Shown here: one piece after another, positions 33,400-42,816 of the stretch
How positions within the stretch are numbered: position 1 is the stretch's first letter
Layout: each line of letters starts with the position of its first letter
Source: Siculibacillus lacustris
GTDB taxonomy: Bacteria; Pseudomonadota; Alphaproteobacteria; Rhizobiales; Ancalomicrobiaceae
NCBI RefSeq assembly: GCF_004328075.1
Contig: NZ_SJFN01000032.1
Coordinates: 1 to 53,762 of the forward strand
Direction: 5' to 3'
DNA: 53,762 nucleotides
Translations under genes and position numbers: made by a program
Notes under the pieces: generated by a model
The model's database searches: none
Seen by the model: the letters and a program-made list of their open reading frames with translations, nothing else
Told to the model about the DNA's origin: nothing

Positions 33400-34440
33400 G
33401 TGACCACCGCTCCCAGCGCCGCTCCGTTCTTCCGGTCCCGCCGGCCGGCCGCCATCGCCACGGCGCTCCTGTGGGCGTTCGCCGCGACCTGTCCGCCGAC
33501 CGGCGCCTGGGCGCAGGCCGCCGGCCAGCCGCTGCAGCTGCGCCCCCCCGTCGATCCGGCCGGACCGATCCCCTATGCGCCCAATCCGCCGCCCACCCCG
33601 CCGGCGCCCGCCGCCGCGGTGCAGCCGCCCCCGCCGGCCCCGGCCGAAGTGGTGGCCAAGGCCTCGCTGAAGCTCTCGGCGCTGGTCACCGAAGACGGGG
33701 CGCCGATCCGGTCGGGACTGGTGTGGCGGATCTTCCAGGAGAAGACCCCGACCGCCAACGACGACAAGATGCAGCTGATCGTCACCGCCTCGGGCGGCGA
33801 CGCCGAGTTCCGCCTCGATCCCGGGTCCTATCTGGTGCACGCCGCCTATGGCCGCGCCGGCGCGACCACCCGGGTCACGGTGGCGGCCGACAAGACGCGG
33901 CGCGAGACGCTGATCCTCAACGCCGGCGGCCTCAAGCTGGGGGCGCTCGGTGCCGGCGATCTGCCGCTGCCGGCGGAAAAACTGACCTTCGACATCTACG
34001 CCAAGGACGCCGACCAGCGCGGCGAGCGCCAGGCCCTGGTGCTCGGGGTCAAGCCCGGGCGGATCGTCCGGCTCAATGCCGACACCTATCGGGTGGTCGG
34101 CCGCTACGGCGACCTCAACGCGGTGGTGCGCGCCGAGATTCACGTCAATCCCGGTAAGCTGACCGAGGCGACGGTCTATCACAAGGCGGCGCAGCTGACC
34201 CTCAAGCTGGTCAACGAGGTCGGCGGCGAGGCGCTGCCCAACACCAGTTGGCTGGTGCTGACCCCGGCCGGCGACACCATCACCGAGAGCGTCGGCGCCT
34301 TCCCGACGATCGTCCTGGCGGAGGGCGATTACGCCCTGGTCGCCAAGAATCAGGACCGCATCTTCACCCGCAACTTCACCGTCCAGGCCGGGTTCGATCG
34401 CGAGATCGAAGTGGTCGCCGACGACGGCCGCAAGAACTGA
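33400..34440 (+). CDS. Secreted Pro-rich protein with Ig/carboxypeptidase-regulatory-like domains
   Basis: The 346-residue protein has a signal peptide (about 15-40, ending GAWAQ), a Pro/Ala-rich linker (PNPPPTPPAPAAAVQPPPPA), and at least three beta-rich segments of about 80-90 residues. These contain LSALVTEDGAPIRSGLVWRI, LVHAAYGRAGATTRVTVAAD, YRVVGRYGDLNAVVRAEIHV and LKLVNEVGGEALPNTSWLVL. They look like prealbumin-like/carboxypeptidase regulatory repeats. GTG 33400 is preferred: GAGG lies about 10 bases upstream, while the earlier TTG has none. It is probably periplasmic or surface-exposed; the partner is unknown. Confidence 0.7.
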   Translation: MTTAPSAAPFFRSRRPAAIATALLWAFAATCPPTGAWAQAAGQPLQLRPPVDPAGPIPYAPNPPPTPPAPAAAVQPPPPAPAEVVAKASLKLSALVTEDGAPIRSGLVWRIFQEKTPTANDDKMQLIVTASGGDAEFRLDPGSYLVHAAYGRAGATTRVTVAADKTRRETLILNAGGLKLGALGAGDLPLPAEKLTFDIYAKDADQRGERQALVLGVKPGRIVRLNADTYRVVGRYGDLNAVVRAEIHVNPGKLTEATVYHKAAQLTLKLVNEVGGEALPNTSWLVLTPAGDTITESVGAFPTIVLAEGDYALVAKNQDRIFTRNFTVQAGFDREIEVVADDGRKN

Positions 34441-34455
34441 CCCCCGCGACGACGG

Positions 34456-35076
34456 TCAGGCGATCTCCTCGGCGTCGAGGGTGACCACCCCGGCGGCCTC
34501 CAGCCGAGCGCGCGCGGCGGCCAGCGACCCGTCGAGATCGATCGCCCGCGAGGCGTCGTCGACCAGCACCGTCTCGAACCCCGCGGCGCGCGCGTCGAGC
34601 GCCGTCCAGGCGACGCAGAAGTCGGTGGCGAGACCACACACATGGACCCGGGTGATGCCGCGGGCGGAGAGCAGCGCGGCGAGCCCGGTGTCGGTGCCGT
34701 CGGCCTCGCGGAAGGCCGAATAGCTGTCGACGAAGCGGTTGGCGCCCTTGCGCAGGATCACGAAGGCGTGAGGCACGGCGAGATCGGCGGCGAGCGCCGC
34801 GCCGGGGCTCGCCTGGACGCAGTGGACGGGCCACAGCACCTGCGGACCGTAAGGCAGTTCGACGGTGTCGAAGGGCGCCCGGCCGGGATGGGCGGCGGCG
34901 AAGGAGCGATGATCGGCGGGGTGCCAGTCCTGGGTCAGCACGACCGAGGAAAAGCGCGCCGCGAGCGCGTTGACGACCGGGACGACCTCGTCGCCGGCCG
35001 GCACCGCCAGAGCGCCGCCGGGCAGGAAGTCGTTCTGGACGTCGACGACGATCAGACAATCGGTGGTGGAGGGCAT
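34456..35076 (-). CDS. pncA: Nicotinamidase / pyrazinamidase
   Basis: The 206-residue hydrolase has the catalytic triad D12 (in IVVDVQNDF), K110 (ILRKGANRF) and C154 (ATDFCV), and metal ligands D50, H52 and H56 in TQDWHPADHRSFA. It converts nicotinamide to nicotinate in NAD salvage. ATG 35076 follows GGGAGA. It converges with the Pro-rich secreted gene at 15 bp distance. Confidence 0.93.
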   Translation of the reverse strand: MPSTTDCLIVVDVQNDFLPGGALAVPAGDEVVPVVNALAARFSSVVLTQDWHPADHRSFAAAHPGRAPFDTVELPYGPQVLWPVHCVQASPGAALAADLAVPHAFVILRKGANRFVDSYSAFREADGTDTGLAALLSARGITRVHVCGLATDFCVAWTALDARAAGFETVLVDDASRAIDLDGSLAAARARLEAAGVVTLDAEEIA

Positions 35077-35215
35077 CGGCGTCTCCCGAGTGAGGCGGGC
35101 CGCCCGGCGCGCGGGTCGGCGGCCGTGATGGGTCGCTCGCCTGGGGTAGCAGACCCGAATCCGGTGTACAACGGACGATGACGCCCCGCTGTCGCCCCTG
35201 ACCGAGACCCTCGCC

Positions 35216-35506
35216 ATGCCCGTCTTCCCCGACCCGCGCCGTCCTCCGCCCCGCCCGCTGGTGCCGCGGTCGCTGTTCGGCCGGCTGTGGCGGTTCTTCC
35301 TGCCGGGGGCGATCGCCCTGATCGCCGCGGCGATCCTGACCGGGGTGGTCGATACGACCGCGCGCCCGGCCTGGCTGTTCGCCGGCGGGGTGGTGATCGC
35401 GATGATCGGGGTGGTGAGCCTGCTGCGCCATCTGTGGGATCAGGGCCGTGCGGAACGGGCGGCCCGCGACGAGCGTTCCATGAGACGCGAGGAGACACGC
35501 CGATGA
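35216..35506 (+). CDS. Small two-TM membrane protein
   Basis: The 96-residue protein has a Pro-rich N-terminus, two membrane segments (about 28-45 and 50-68) and a highly charged C-terminal helix ([20 protein letters not shown]). The stop overlaps the start of the CoA-binding gene by ATGA, which supports translation of this frame. The family is not recognised. Confidence 0.65.
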   Translation: MPVFPDPRRPPPRPLVPRSLFGRLWRFFLPGAIALIAAAILTGVVDTTARPAWLFAGGVVIAMIGVVSLLRHLWDQGRAERAARDERSMRREETRR

Positions 35507-35928
35507 ATCACGACCATTACGACGACGCCTATATCCGCGACATCCTGACCTCGGTGAAGACCATCGCCCTGGTCGGGGCCAGCGCCAATCCCGAGCGCGA
35601 TTCCTTCATCGTGCTGAACCGCCTGCTCGCGGTCGGCTACGACGTCACGCCGATCAACCCGGGGCTCGGCGGCGACGAGATCGCCGGCCGGACGGTGGTG
35701 GCGCGTCTCGCCGATCTGCCCCATCCGGTCGACATGGTCGACGTGTTCCGCAATTCGGCCGCCGCCGGCGGGGTGGTCGACGAGGCGATCGCCATCGGCG
35801 CCAAGGTGGTGTGGCTGCAGCTCGGGGTGCGCGACGACGCCGCGGCGGCCCGCGCGGAAGCCGCCGGGCTGAAGGTGGTGATGAACCGCTGCCCGAAGAT
35901 CGAGTTGGCGCGGCTCGGGATCGCCTGA
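35503..35928 (+). CDS. CoA-binding domain protein (YccU-like)
   Basis: The 141-residue protein is a single Rossmann-like CoA-binding domain: [49 protein letters not shown] and [11 protein letters not shown], ending [12 protein letters not shown]. These small proteins are common and of unclear function. ATG 35503 has GAGGAGA upstream and overlaps the preceding stop. Confidence 0.9.
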   Translation: MNHDHYDDAYIRDILTSVKTIALVGASANPERDSFIVLNRLLAVGYDVTPINPGLGGDEIAGRTVVARLADLPHPVDMVDVFRNSAAAGGVVDEAIAIGAKVVWLQLGVRDDAAAARAEAAGLKVVMNRCPKIELARLGIA

Positions 35929-35929
35929 C

Positions 35930-35948
35930 GGGCGGTGCGGCGCCGCCC
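35930..35948. terminator. GC hairpin between convergent genes
   Basis: GGGCGG (35930-35935) pairs with CCGCCC (35943-35948) across a 7-base loop in the 25 bp between the CoA-binding gene and the DUF3828-like gene. No T-tract is present. Confidence 0.35.
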
Positions 35949-35953
35949 GCCCC

Positions 35954-36454
35954 TCACTGCAGGGACAGGAGGCCGCGGAGGTCCCAGGGATCGCCGCCGG
36001 CGGCACCGTGCAGATTGTCGATGCGCCAGCCGCCGCCTTCGCGGACGAGCGAGAACACCAGCGTGTCGTCGGCGCCGGCGGTCTTGCCCTTGGCCACCGG
36101 CAAGGTCGCGCGGACATGGGCCTTGGTTGAGTCGACATCGACCACCACCAGGGTCGGCTTGCCCGGCCGGCCGTCCTGGGCGTTGAAGAACAGGTCGAAA
36201 TCGATCGGTCCGACGTCGCCGTCCTCGACCTTGGCCTCGGCGGCCTTCCACAGATCGACCAGATCCTTGGCGAAGACGCCGGTGCGGCCGGCGGGCTCTC
36301 GCCAGAAGTCGGGCTCCTTGCGCCGGCGCGACGCCGCGAGCCGGTCGTAGAGGCCGGCCACGAAGGCGGCGGGATCGCCGGTCTCGGCGCGGGCCGCAAC
36401 GGGTGCGAGAAGTGCGACGGCGAGGCCGGCGAGGAAGGGACGGCGCGAGATCAT
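35954..36454 (-). CDS. Exported DUF3828-like protein
   Basis: The 166-residue precursor starts MISRRPFLAGLAVALLAPVA, a signal with paired arginines that could be a Tat signal. The rest is a small alpha/beta domain with DFDLFFNAQDGRPGKPTLVV, VRATLPVAKG and WRIDNLHGAAGG, the pattern of DUF3828/NTF2-like lipocalin-size proteins. GGAGGACTC precedes the ATG. Function is unknown. Confidence 0.7.
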   Translation of the reverse strand: MISRRPFLAGLAVALLAPVAARAETGDPAAFVAGLYDRLAASRRRKEPDFWREPAGRTGVFAKDLVDLWKAAEAKVEDGDVGPIDFDLFFNAQDGRPGKPTLVVVDVDSTKAHVRATLPVAKGKTAGADDTLVFSLVREGGGWRIDNLHGAAGGDPWDLRGLLSLQ

Positions 36455-36619
36455 GGGTCCGAGTCCTCCGACGTCCGGATGGCGACGTCTCGACGATGGT
36501 GACGATCATTAGCGGATTTTTCGCGGCCGTGCAGCGTCGGTCGGGCGGGTGCAGGACTGCGAACACGCGGCGTGGGATCGCGACGACGCCGCCGCGGGGT
36601 TCCGCTGCGGCGCCCTCTT

Positions 36620-36755
36620 CCTTCTCCCCTCGCGGGAGAAGGTGGCCGAAGGCCGGATGAGGGGCTGAGCCTCTCCATCGGCGGAGTGCCGAACTCGAAC
36701 CGCCGCCCCCCTCATCCGCCCCTTCGGGGCACCTTCTCCCGCGAGGGGAGAAGGG
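36620..36755. repeat. Opposed pair of repeat A units, second locus
   Basis: CTCCCCTCGCGGGAGAAGGT plus GGCCGAAGGCCGGATGAGGG (about 36624-36663) is followed after about 45 bp by CCCCTCATCCGCCCCTTCGG and GGCACCTTCTCCCGCGAGGG (about 36709-36747). Arrangement, spacing and orientation copy the pair at 33.1 kb. The rest of the 447 bp before metY shows no gene and no riboswitch core that I recognise. Confidence 0.65.
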
Positions 36756-36901
36756 AGGCGCGGCGAATCGCTGCCGTCGCTCGGCGCCGAGTCGCGCTGG
36801 ACGATCGCTCGCTCCTGCTTCGGCGTTTGCGCTCGCACGCGGATCGCGCGACAACGATCGTGTTTCATCGGCGGCCGCGGCCGCGGTACGGAGTGTGCCC
36901 C

Positions 36902-38182
36902 ATGACCGATTCGAAGCCCGGATTCTCCACCCTCGCGGTCCACGCGGGCGCCCAGCCCGATCCGACCACCGGCGCGCGGGTGACGCCGATCTACCAGACC
37001 ACCGCCTTCGTGTTCGAGGACGTCGATCACGCCGCCGCGCTGTTCGGGCTGCAGGCCTTCGGCAACATCTACACGCGCATCACCAACCCGACCACGGCGG
37101 TGCTCGAGGAACGGGTGGCGGCGCTGGAGGGCGGCACCGCGGCGGTGGCGGTGGCCTCGGGCCACGCCGCCCAGCATCTGGTGTTCCACACCCTGCTGCG
37201 CCCGGGCGATTCCTTCGTGGCGTCGCGGCGGCTCTACGGCGGCTCGATCAACCAGTTCAACCATGCCTTCAAGAACTACGGCTGGGAGGTCCATTGGGCC
37301 GATACGGAAGATCTCGCGGCGGTGGAAGCGGCGATCGATGCGACCACCAAGGCGATCTTCGTCGAGAGCCTGGCCAATCCCGGCGGCTTCGTCACCGACA
37401 TCGCCGCCCTCGCCGAGATCGCCCACCGCGCCGGCATTCCGCTGATCGTCGACAACACCATGGCCACGCCCTACCTGTGGCGGCCCTTCGAGTATGGCGC
37501 CGACATCGTCGTGCACTCGGCGACCAAGTTCCTCGGCGGCCACGGCAATTCGATGGGCGGGGTGATCGTCGACGGCGGCACCTTCGACTGGCTGAAGGAC
37601 GACCGCTATCCGATGCTGTCGGCGCCGCGGCCGGAGTACCAGAACATGGTGCTCGGCCAGACCTTCGGCAATTTCGCCTTCGCCATCGCCGTGCGGGTGC
37701 TGGGGCTTCGCGACATCGGGCCGGCGATCTCGCCGTTCAACGCCTTCCAGATCCTGACCGGCATCGAGACCCTGCCGCTGCGCATGGCCAAGCACTGCGC
37801 CAATGCCCTCGAGGTCGCGACCTGGCTCGCCGCCCGGCCGGAGGTGGCGTGGGTCAACTATGCGGGGCTCCCCGGCGATCCGCACCATGCGCTGGCCGCG
37901 AAATACCTGCCGAAGGGCGCCGGGGCGGTGTTCACCTTCGGGCTCGCCGGCGGCTACGAGGCGGGCGTGCGGCTGGTGTCGAAGGTGGCACTGTTCTCCC
38001 ACCTCGCCAACATCGGCGACACCCGCAGCCTGGTGATCCACCCGGCCTCGACCACCCATCGCCAATTGTCGGACGCGCAGAAGATCGCCGCCGGCGCCGG
38101 GCCGGACGTGGTGCGGCTGTCGATCGGCATCGAGGACGCCGCCGATCTGATCGCCGATCTGGAACAGGCGCTGACGCCCTGA
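36902..38182 (+). CDS. metY: O-acetylhomoserine aminocarboxypropyltransferase / sulfhydrylase
   Basis: The 426-residue PLP enzyme has the Cys/Met-metabolism fold: [40 protein letters not shown], and the Schiff-base lysine K209 in [25 protein letters not shown] lies near the end. The length and the [24 protein letters not shown] segments are those of O-acetylhomoserine sulfhydrylase rather than cystathionine gamma-synthase. It makes homocysteine from O-acetylhomoserine and sulfide. GGAG precedes the ATG. No SAM riboswitch is recognised upstream. Confidence 0.93.
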   Translation: MTDSKPGFSTLAVHAGAQPDPTTGARVTPIYQTTAFVFEDVDHAAALFGLQAFGNIYTRITNPTTAVLEERVAALEGGTAAVAVASGHAAQHLVFHTLLRPGDSFVASRRLYGGSINQFNHAFKNYGWEVHWADTEDLAAVEAAIDATTKAIFVESLANPGGFVTDIAALAEIAHRAGIPLIVDNTMATPYLWRPFEYGADIVVHSATKFLGGHGNSMGGVIVDGGTFDWLKDDRYPMLSAPRPEYQNMVLGQTFGNFAFAIAVRVLGLRDIGPAISPFNAFQILTGIETLPLRMAKHCANALEVATWLAARPEVAWVNYAGLPGDPHHALAAKYLPKGAGAVFTFGLAGGYEAGVRLVSKVALFSHLANIGDTRSLVIHPASTTHRQLSDAQKIAAGAGPDVVRLSIGIEDAADLIADLEQALTP

Positions 38183-38206
38183 CGCCAGAGCCCGCGCCGT
38201 CGCCGG

Positions 38207-39313
38207 TCACAACCGGTCGGCGGCGTGGCTCAGGCCGGCGACCACCCGGCCGGGGGAAAAGACGCTGACCGCATGGGTCACCGCCGCCACCAGCACCAGC
38301 ATCGCCACGCCCTGGTGAACGATGGCCAGCGACAGCGGCACCTGCAACAGCAGGGTGGCGATGCCGACCAGGATCTGGAAGGCGGCCATGAACCCGAGCG
38401 CGAAGGCGCTGACCCGGGCGGTGGCGGTGCGGCCGCTGACCACGATCGACACGAACTGGGCGAGCGCCAGCGCGAACAAGAGATAGGCGCCCATCCGGTG
38501 CAGGAACTGGACGGTGGCGTGGTTCTCGAAGAGATTCACCCACCATGGATCGTAAGCCATCAGCTCCGGCGGCACGAAGTGCTCGCCCATCATCGGCCAG
38601 GTGTTGTAGACGAGCCCGGCGTCGTTGCCGGCGACCAGGGCGCCGAGGAAGATCTGGACGAACACCCAGGCGAGCACCACCGCCGCGGCGAGCCGGCGGC
38701 GGCGCGACATCGGGCGGCTCGGCCGCCCCGCCTCGGCGAGTGTCAGGGCGGTCCACAGCAGCGCCGCGAAGATCATCGCGGCGAGCGTCAGGTGCACGGC
38801 GAGCCGGAGGGGCGCCACCGACACCCGGTCGACGAGGCCCGAGGCGACCATCCACCAGCCGATCACCCCTTGCAGACCGCCGAGCACCAGCAGCGCGAGG
38901 AAGCGCGGCAATTCCGCCCGGCGGATCGCCCCGGTGGCGAGGAACACCACCATCGGCACGGCATAGGCCACGCCGATCAGCCGCCCGAGCAGGCGGTGGG
39001 TCCATTCCCAGCCATAGATGAAGCGGAAGTCGGCGAGCGTCATGCCGGCGTTCATCAGCCGATACTGCGGTATCTCGCGGTATTTGGCGAAGGCGGCGGC
39101 CCAGTCGGCGTCGTTGAGCGGCGGCAGCGCGCCGAGGATCGGCGCCCATTCGGTGATCGACAGGCCCGAGCCGGTCAGGCGGGTGACGCCGCCGACCAGC
39201 ACCATCAGCCAAACCAGCCCGGCGACCGCGAACAGCCAGAGACGCACCTTCGCCCGCGATTTCGGCCGAGGTGGCGCCGAGACGGTCGGGTCAGCGGACA
39301 ATCGGGTAGCCAT
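38207..39313 (-). CDS. ctaA: Heme A synthase (CtaA/Cox15)
   Basis: The 368-residue membrane protein has eight hydrophobic segments and the four heme-ligand histidines H106 (EWTHRLLGR), H174 (AVHLTLA), H272 (LHRMGAY) and H333 (VHQGVAML). It also has GGVTRLTGSGLSITEW at the first helix end. It converts heme O to heme A for cytochrome aa3 oxidases. It lacks the Cys pair of the Bacillus type, so it is the alphaproteobacterial/mitochondrial type. ATG 39313 replaces a 49-residue non-conserved extension. It is divergent from a DUF2842 gene. Confidence 0.93.
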   Translation of the reverse strand: MATRLSADPTVSAPPRPKSRAKVRLWLFAVAGLVWLMVLVGGVTRLTGSGLSITEWAPILGALPPLNDADWAAAFAKYREIPQYRLMNAGMTLADFRFIYGWEWTHRLLGRLIGVAYAVPMVVFLATGAIRRAELPRFLALLVLGGLQGVIGWWMVASGLVDRVSVAPLRLAVHLTLAAMIFAALLWTALTLAEAGRPSRPMSRRRRLAAAVVLAWVFVQIFLGALVAGNDAGLVYNTWPMMGEHFVPPELMAYDPWWVNLFENHATVQFLHRMGAYLLFALALAQFVSIVVSGRTATARVSAFALGFMAAFQILVGIATLLLQVPLSLAIVHQGVAMLVLVAAVTHAVSVFSPGRVVAGLSHAADRL

Positions 39314-39458
39314 CGCCGTCTTCACTCCAGAGCCGGTTCCGAGATATAGCTCGCCCGGTCGGGGCCGACCATGGCCGCCGGCCGCGCGATCCCCTTGTTC
39401 CGTCAGGTCGGGCGAGCGACATGTCGCCGCCCCGCCCCCACCCGAGGACTTCACGACC

Positions 39459-39677
39459 ATGCCCTCCGCGTTGCGCCGGTTCCTCGGCTCGGTCGTCCTG
39501 GTGATCGGCCTCAGCGTCTACGTGTTCTTCGCGCTGGCGATCGGCGACGTGGTCGCGGCGAGCAAGCCGGCGTGGGTGCAGCTCCTGTATTTCCTGATCG
39601 CCGGCCTCGCCTGGGTGCCGCCGGCGGGCCTGTTGGTGCGCTGGATGTACCGATCGGCGCCGCCGTCACACGGCTGA
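39459..39677 (+). CDS. DUF2842 two-TM protein
   Basis: The 72-residue protein has two membrane helices and the DUF2842 pattern: LRRFLGSVVLVIGLSVYVFF, ALAIGDVV, WVQLLYFLIAGLAWVPPAGL and LVRWMY. The family is alphaproteobacterial and of unknown function. ATG 39459 follows GAGGA. It starts divergently from ctaA. Confidence 0.85.
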   Translation: MPSALRRFLGSVVLVIGLSVYVFFALAIGDVVAASKPAWVQLLYFLIAGLAWVPPAGLLVRWMYRSAPPSHG

Positions 39678-39707
39678 CCCGTTCTACGCGACGTCCGGAG
39701 GATCGGA

Positions 39708-41873
39708 TCAGGCGGCGCGGCCGGCCGGGCGGCGCTCGACGCCGACCGCCGTGACGGCCAGCACCTCCGGCGCACCGCCGGCGGTGAGCGCCGCGGCGAG
39801 GCGGCGCAGTTCGGCGGGCGGCAAGGCGGCGCCGTCGGCGAGAATCACCACGTCGGCCCCGGCGATCAGCGCGGCGGCGGCGTCCGTGGTGTCGGCGACG
39901 CCGAGATCGAGGATCAAACGGTCGTAGACCCGCTCCAGCGCCTCGAGGGTGCGGGCGAGATCGGCGCCGCGGCGGGCGGCGGCGGCGAGGCGGTGCGAGC
40001 CGGCGCCGATCAGATGGCCGCGCGACACCCGGTCGCGGACGATCACGTCACCGTAACTCGCCGATCCGTCGAGCAGATCGGCGAGACCGGCGCCGCGGCC
40101 GAACGGGGTGGCGGCGACTTCCGCGGCGGCGAGGTCGACGGCGCAGACGGTTTCGCCGGCGATCGCCCCGGCGCGCAGCAGCGCGAGCGCGGCGCGATGG
40201 GCGGTGGCGGCGGCATCGGCGGAGACCACGACGATGCGGCGCGGGGCGGGAACCTGCTCGGCGAGGCGCGCCCAGACACGATGGACCGGCTCGGCGACCG
40301 GCTCCTCGTCGGGCCCGCTGGCGCCGCGCAGAAAGGGCAACACCGACTCTTCGGCGGCGGCGGCGCCATCCTCGGTGGTACCGGCCAGGGCCGCGGCGAA
40401 GGACGCGGCGGCGTCGGCACCGGCACCGACGGACGGCATCTCGGCGGCGATAACCGCCGGGGCGGCGGCCTCGACGGGGGTTGCGGCGACCGTGGGGGCC
40501 GGCTCGAACACCCGGGCGAGTTCGGCGGCGACGCGGTCGAAGCGGTCGGCTTCGACCTCGGGGGTGGCGGCAGGCGGGGTGGCGCGCAGCACGCCGCCGA
40601 CCACCACCGCCCGCAGGACCACGAAGAAGATGCCGAGGAAGGCGACCAGGGCGGCGGCGCGCAGGGCCCAGCCGACGCGGTCGAGCGGCCCGGCGACGGC
40701 CTGGGGCGCGGCGGCGCCGAGCGCCCGGGCGCGCACCGATTCGACGTCGATCGACGCGGCGTGGTCGATGAGATCGCCGAGCCGGCGGCGCAGATCGGCG
40801 GCCTCGCGGGCGAGGCGACCGGGATCGGCATCGCCGCCGATCGAGCCGGTGACGATCGGATCGACGTCGGCGGCGTCGGCATGGGCCTCCATGGCGTGGA
40901 GGCGGGCGTCGGCGGTGGCGAGGTCGGCGGCGTCCGCGGCGCGCAGGCGGGCGGCATCGCTGCGGATCTGGCGTTCGACGTCGGCGGCTTCGGCGTTGGC
41001 GGCGCGCAGCACCGGATGTTCGCCGAGATAGACCGCGCCGAGTTCGGCGACGCGCGCCTTGGCCGCGGCGCGGCGGTCGCGCAGACGCTCGAGCAGCGGC
41101 GAGCCGGTGAGATCGACGGCCACCGACAGGCCGGCGCCGGAGGTCGCGAGGCGCTGCAGCACCGGCAGGCGGGCGGCGATGCGGTTGCGCTCGGCGCGCA
41201 GCGATTCGATCCGCTGGGCGAGGTCGACGACGCCGCGGCGCGCGTCCGCGGAGCCGTCGACGACGACGGCGCGGCGCGATTCGACGTCGTCGAGGCGGCG
41301 GCGGGTCTCGGTGATCGCCGCGGTCGGATCGACCGTGGGACGGGCGGCGCGGGCGCTCGCGTCCTTGACGTATTCGTCGACCACCGCATCGACCACCGCC
41401 GTGGCGATCTCGGCATCGGCGCCGGTCCAGGCGACGTCGAGAATCGGCGAAGGTGCGTGGGCGACGACGGTGAGCCTCGACGCCAGACGGGCGGCGGCGC
41501 GATCGTCGGCGACGGGCGCACCACGCCACAGGCGCTCGAGACGGCCGAGCGGATCGAGGCCGACCGGCGCCAGGACGCGGTCGAGGGCGAGACCCGGGCG
41601 GGCGACGACCCGGCGGGCGAGTTCGGGCGAGGCGAGACGGCTCGCCTCTTCGGCGACGGTGGCGCCGATCAGCGCCGGCGACGAAGCGGCGGTATCGAGG
41701 GCCACCTTGACGCGGGCGGCGGCGACATGACCGGTGGCATCCGGCGACAGTGCCGCGACGGCGGCGAGCGCCGCGAGGCCGGCGGCGGCGGCGAGCGGAC
41801 GGGCGGCACGACGCAGCGCCCGGAGCATCGCCCCGAGATCGATGGTCACGCCGCCGTCCCGTTCCGTATCCAT
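39708..41873 (-). CDS. Wzz/BY-kinase-like exopolysaccharide protein lacking a P-loop
   Basis: The 721-residue protein has two membrane segments (about 27-44 and 398-425) flanking a long periplasmic coiled region (RRRLDDVESRRAVVVDG, LRAERNRIAARLPVLQRL), as in Wzz/ExoP chain-length regulators. The cytoplasmic part (about 540-721) keeps the beta strands of a BY-kinase/MinD fold: RRIVVVSADAAATAHRAALA, ETVCAVDLAAAE and YDRLILDLGV. It has no GKS/GKT Walker A and no Tyr-rich tail. It probably does not bind ATP conventionally. ATG 41873 has GGAGGAG upstream; an ATG 24 bases earlier has no site. It is divergent from the export lipoprotein gene. Confidence 0.75.
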   Translation of the reverse strand: MDTERDGGVTIDLGAMLRALRRAARPLAAAAGLAALAAVAALSPDATGHVAAARVKVALDTAASSPALIGATVAEEASRLASPELARRVVARPGLALDRVLAPVGLDPLGRLERLWRGAPVADDRAAARLASRLTVVAHAPSPILDVAWTGADAEIATAVVDAVVDEYVKDASARAARPTVDPTAAITETRRRLDDVESRRAVVVDGSADARRGVVDLAQRIESLRAERNRIAARLPVLQRLATSGAGLSVAVDLTGSPLLERLRDRRAAAKARVAELGAVYLGEHPVLRAANAEAADVERQIRSDAARLRAADAADLATADARLHAMEAHADAADVDPIVTGSIGGDADPGRLAREAADLRRRLGDLIDHAASIDVESVRARALGAAAPQAVAGPLDRVGWALRAAALVAFLGIFFVVLRAVVVGGVLRATPPAATPEVEADRFDRVAAELARVFEPAPTVAATPVEAAAPAVIAAEMPSVGAGADAAASFAAALAGTTEDGAAAAEESVLPFLRGASGPDEEPVAEPVHRVWARLAEQVPAPRRIVVVSADAAATAHRAALALLRAGAIAGETVCAVDLAAAEVAATPFGRGAGLADLLDGSASYGDVIVRDRVSRGHLIGAGSHRLAAAARRGADLARTLEALERVYDRLILDLGVADTTDAAAALIAGADVVILADGAALPPAELRRLAAALTAGGAPEVLAVTAVGVERRPAGRAA

Positions 41874-42033
41874 GCCGATGCTCCTCCGAGCCGGCATGAT
41901 CGGGCCGTCATGGTAAGCGCGAGGTTAATTCCGCGCCTTTCCCGCGCGTCGCGCCGCCGTCGCGGGCCCGGTTCAACCATCCCTTAACCATATCGCCGCA
42001 ATGTGCTGCGAGGTGAGTGCGAGAGGTTCGGTC

Positions 42034-42591
42034 ATGTCGTTGCGACTGTGGGGCGTGCTGATGCTGGCGGCGGCGATGGCCGGCTGCACGCATTATGTGC
42101 CGCCCGCCCCGGCCTTCCACGAGATCCTGACCGAGCCCTATCGGTACGACGCCGGCGACCGTCTGCGGGTCACCGTGTTCGAGCAGGCCAACCTGACCAA
42201 CAGCTATCTCGTCGACACCTCCGGCAACATCTCGATGCCGCTGATCGGCGGCGTGCCGGCCAAGGGCAAGACCGCCACGGAACTGGCCGCGGCGATCGCC
42301 GCCAAGCTCAAGAACGGCTTCCTGCGCCAGCCCGACGTGTCGGTCGACGTCGACCAGTATCGGCCGTTCTTCATCATGGGCGAGGTCAAGAACGCCGGCC
42401 AATACCCCTATGTCGCCGGCATGACCGCCCAGACCGCGGTGGCGATCTCCGGCGGCTTCACCGCCCGCGCCGATCAGAGCGCGGTCGACATCACCCGCCA
42501 GATCAACGGCGAGCTGATGGTCGGGCGCGTGCCGGGCACCGACCCGATCCGCCCGGGCGACACGATCTACGTGCGCGAGCGCTTCTTCTGA
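42034..42591 (+). CDS. Polysaccharide export lipoprotein (Wza/ExoF-like)
   Basis: The 185-residue protein has a lipoprotein signal (LMLAAAMAGC), a Poly_export domain (YRYDAGDRLRVTVFEQANLT, GNISMPLIGGV) and an SLBB domain (FFIMGEVKNAGQYPYVAGMT). It ends DTIYVRERFF. It lacks the long C-terminal region of full Wza, as do the short alphaproteobacterial forms. It would form part of the outer-membrane exit for a polysaccharide. ATG 42034 has GAGAGG 8 bases upstream, preferred over ATG 42001. Confidence 0.9.
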   Translation: MSLRLWGVLMLAAAMAGCTHYVPPAPAFHEILTEPYRYDAGDRLRVTVFEQANLTNSYLVDTSGNISMPLIGGVPAKGKTATELAAAIAAKLKNGFLRQPDVSVDVDQYRPFFIMGEVKNAGQYPYVAGMTAQTAVAISGGFTARADQSAVDITRQINGELMVGRVPGTDPIRPGDTIYVRERFF

Positions 42592-42816
42592 TCCGGAAGG
42601 CGACGCGACGCGCGTCGTCTCGACTCCGTTAACCTTGACGGACGTCGACCACGATTTCGCATTTCAGCTGCTTTCTCTTTCAACGCGACCTTCACCTTCC
42701 TCGGTCATCCTTCGGCCCGTCAGACGATCGACCGGACCTCGCCGACCTTCCCGGACGGTGGCGACGGTGCGGGCGTGCGAACGCCGCGCGTGCGGATCCG
42801 AGATCGGGAGCCGAAG

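Noticed and set aside
36767-36901. Possible SAM-II riboswitch before metY
   Set aside because: The leader has no recognisable SAM-II pseudoknot core; position alone is not evidence.
42635-42665. Sigma-70-type promoter before the sugar transferase
   Set aside because: TTGACG is present but no convincing -10 box follows at 16-18 bp, so it is mentioned only in the gene entry.
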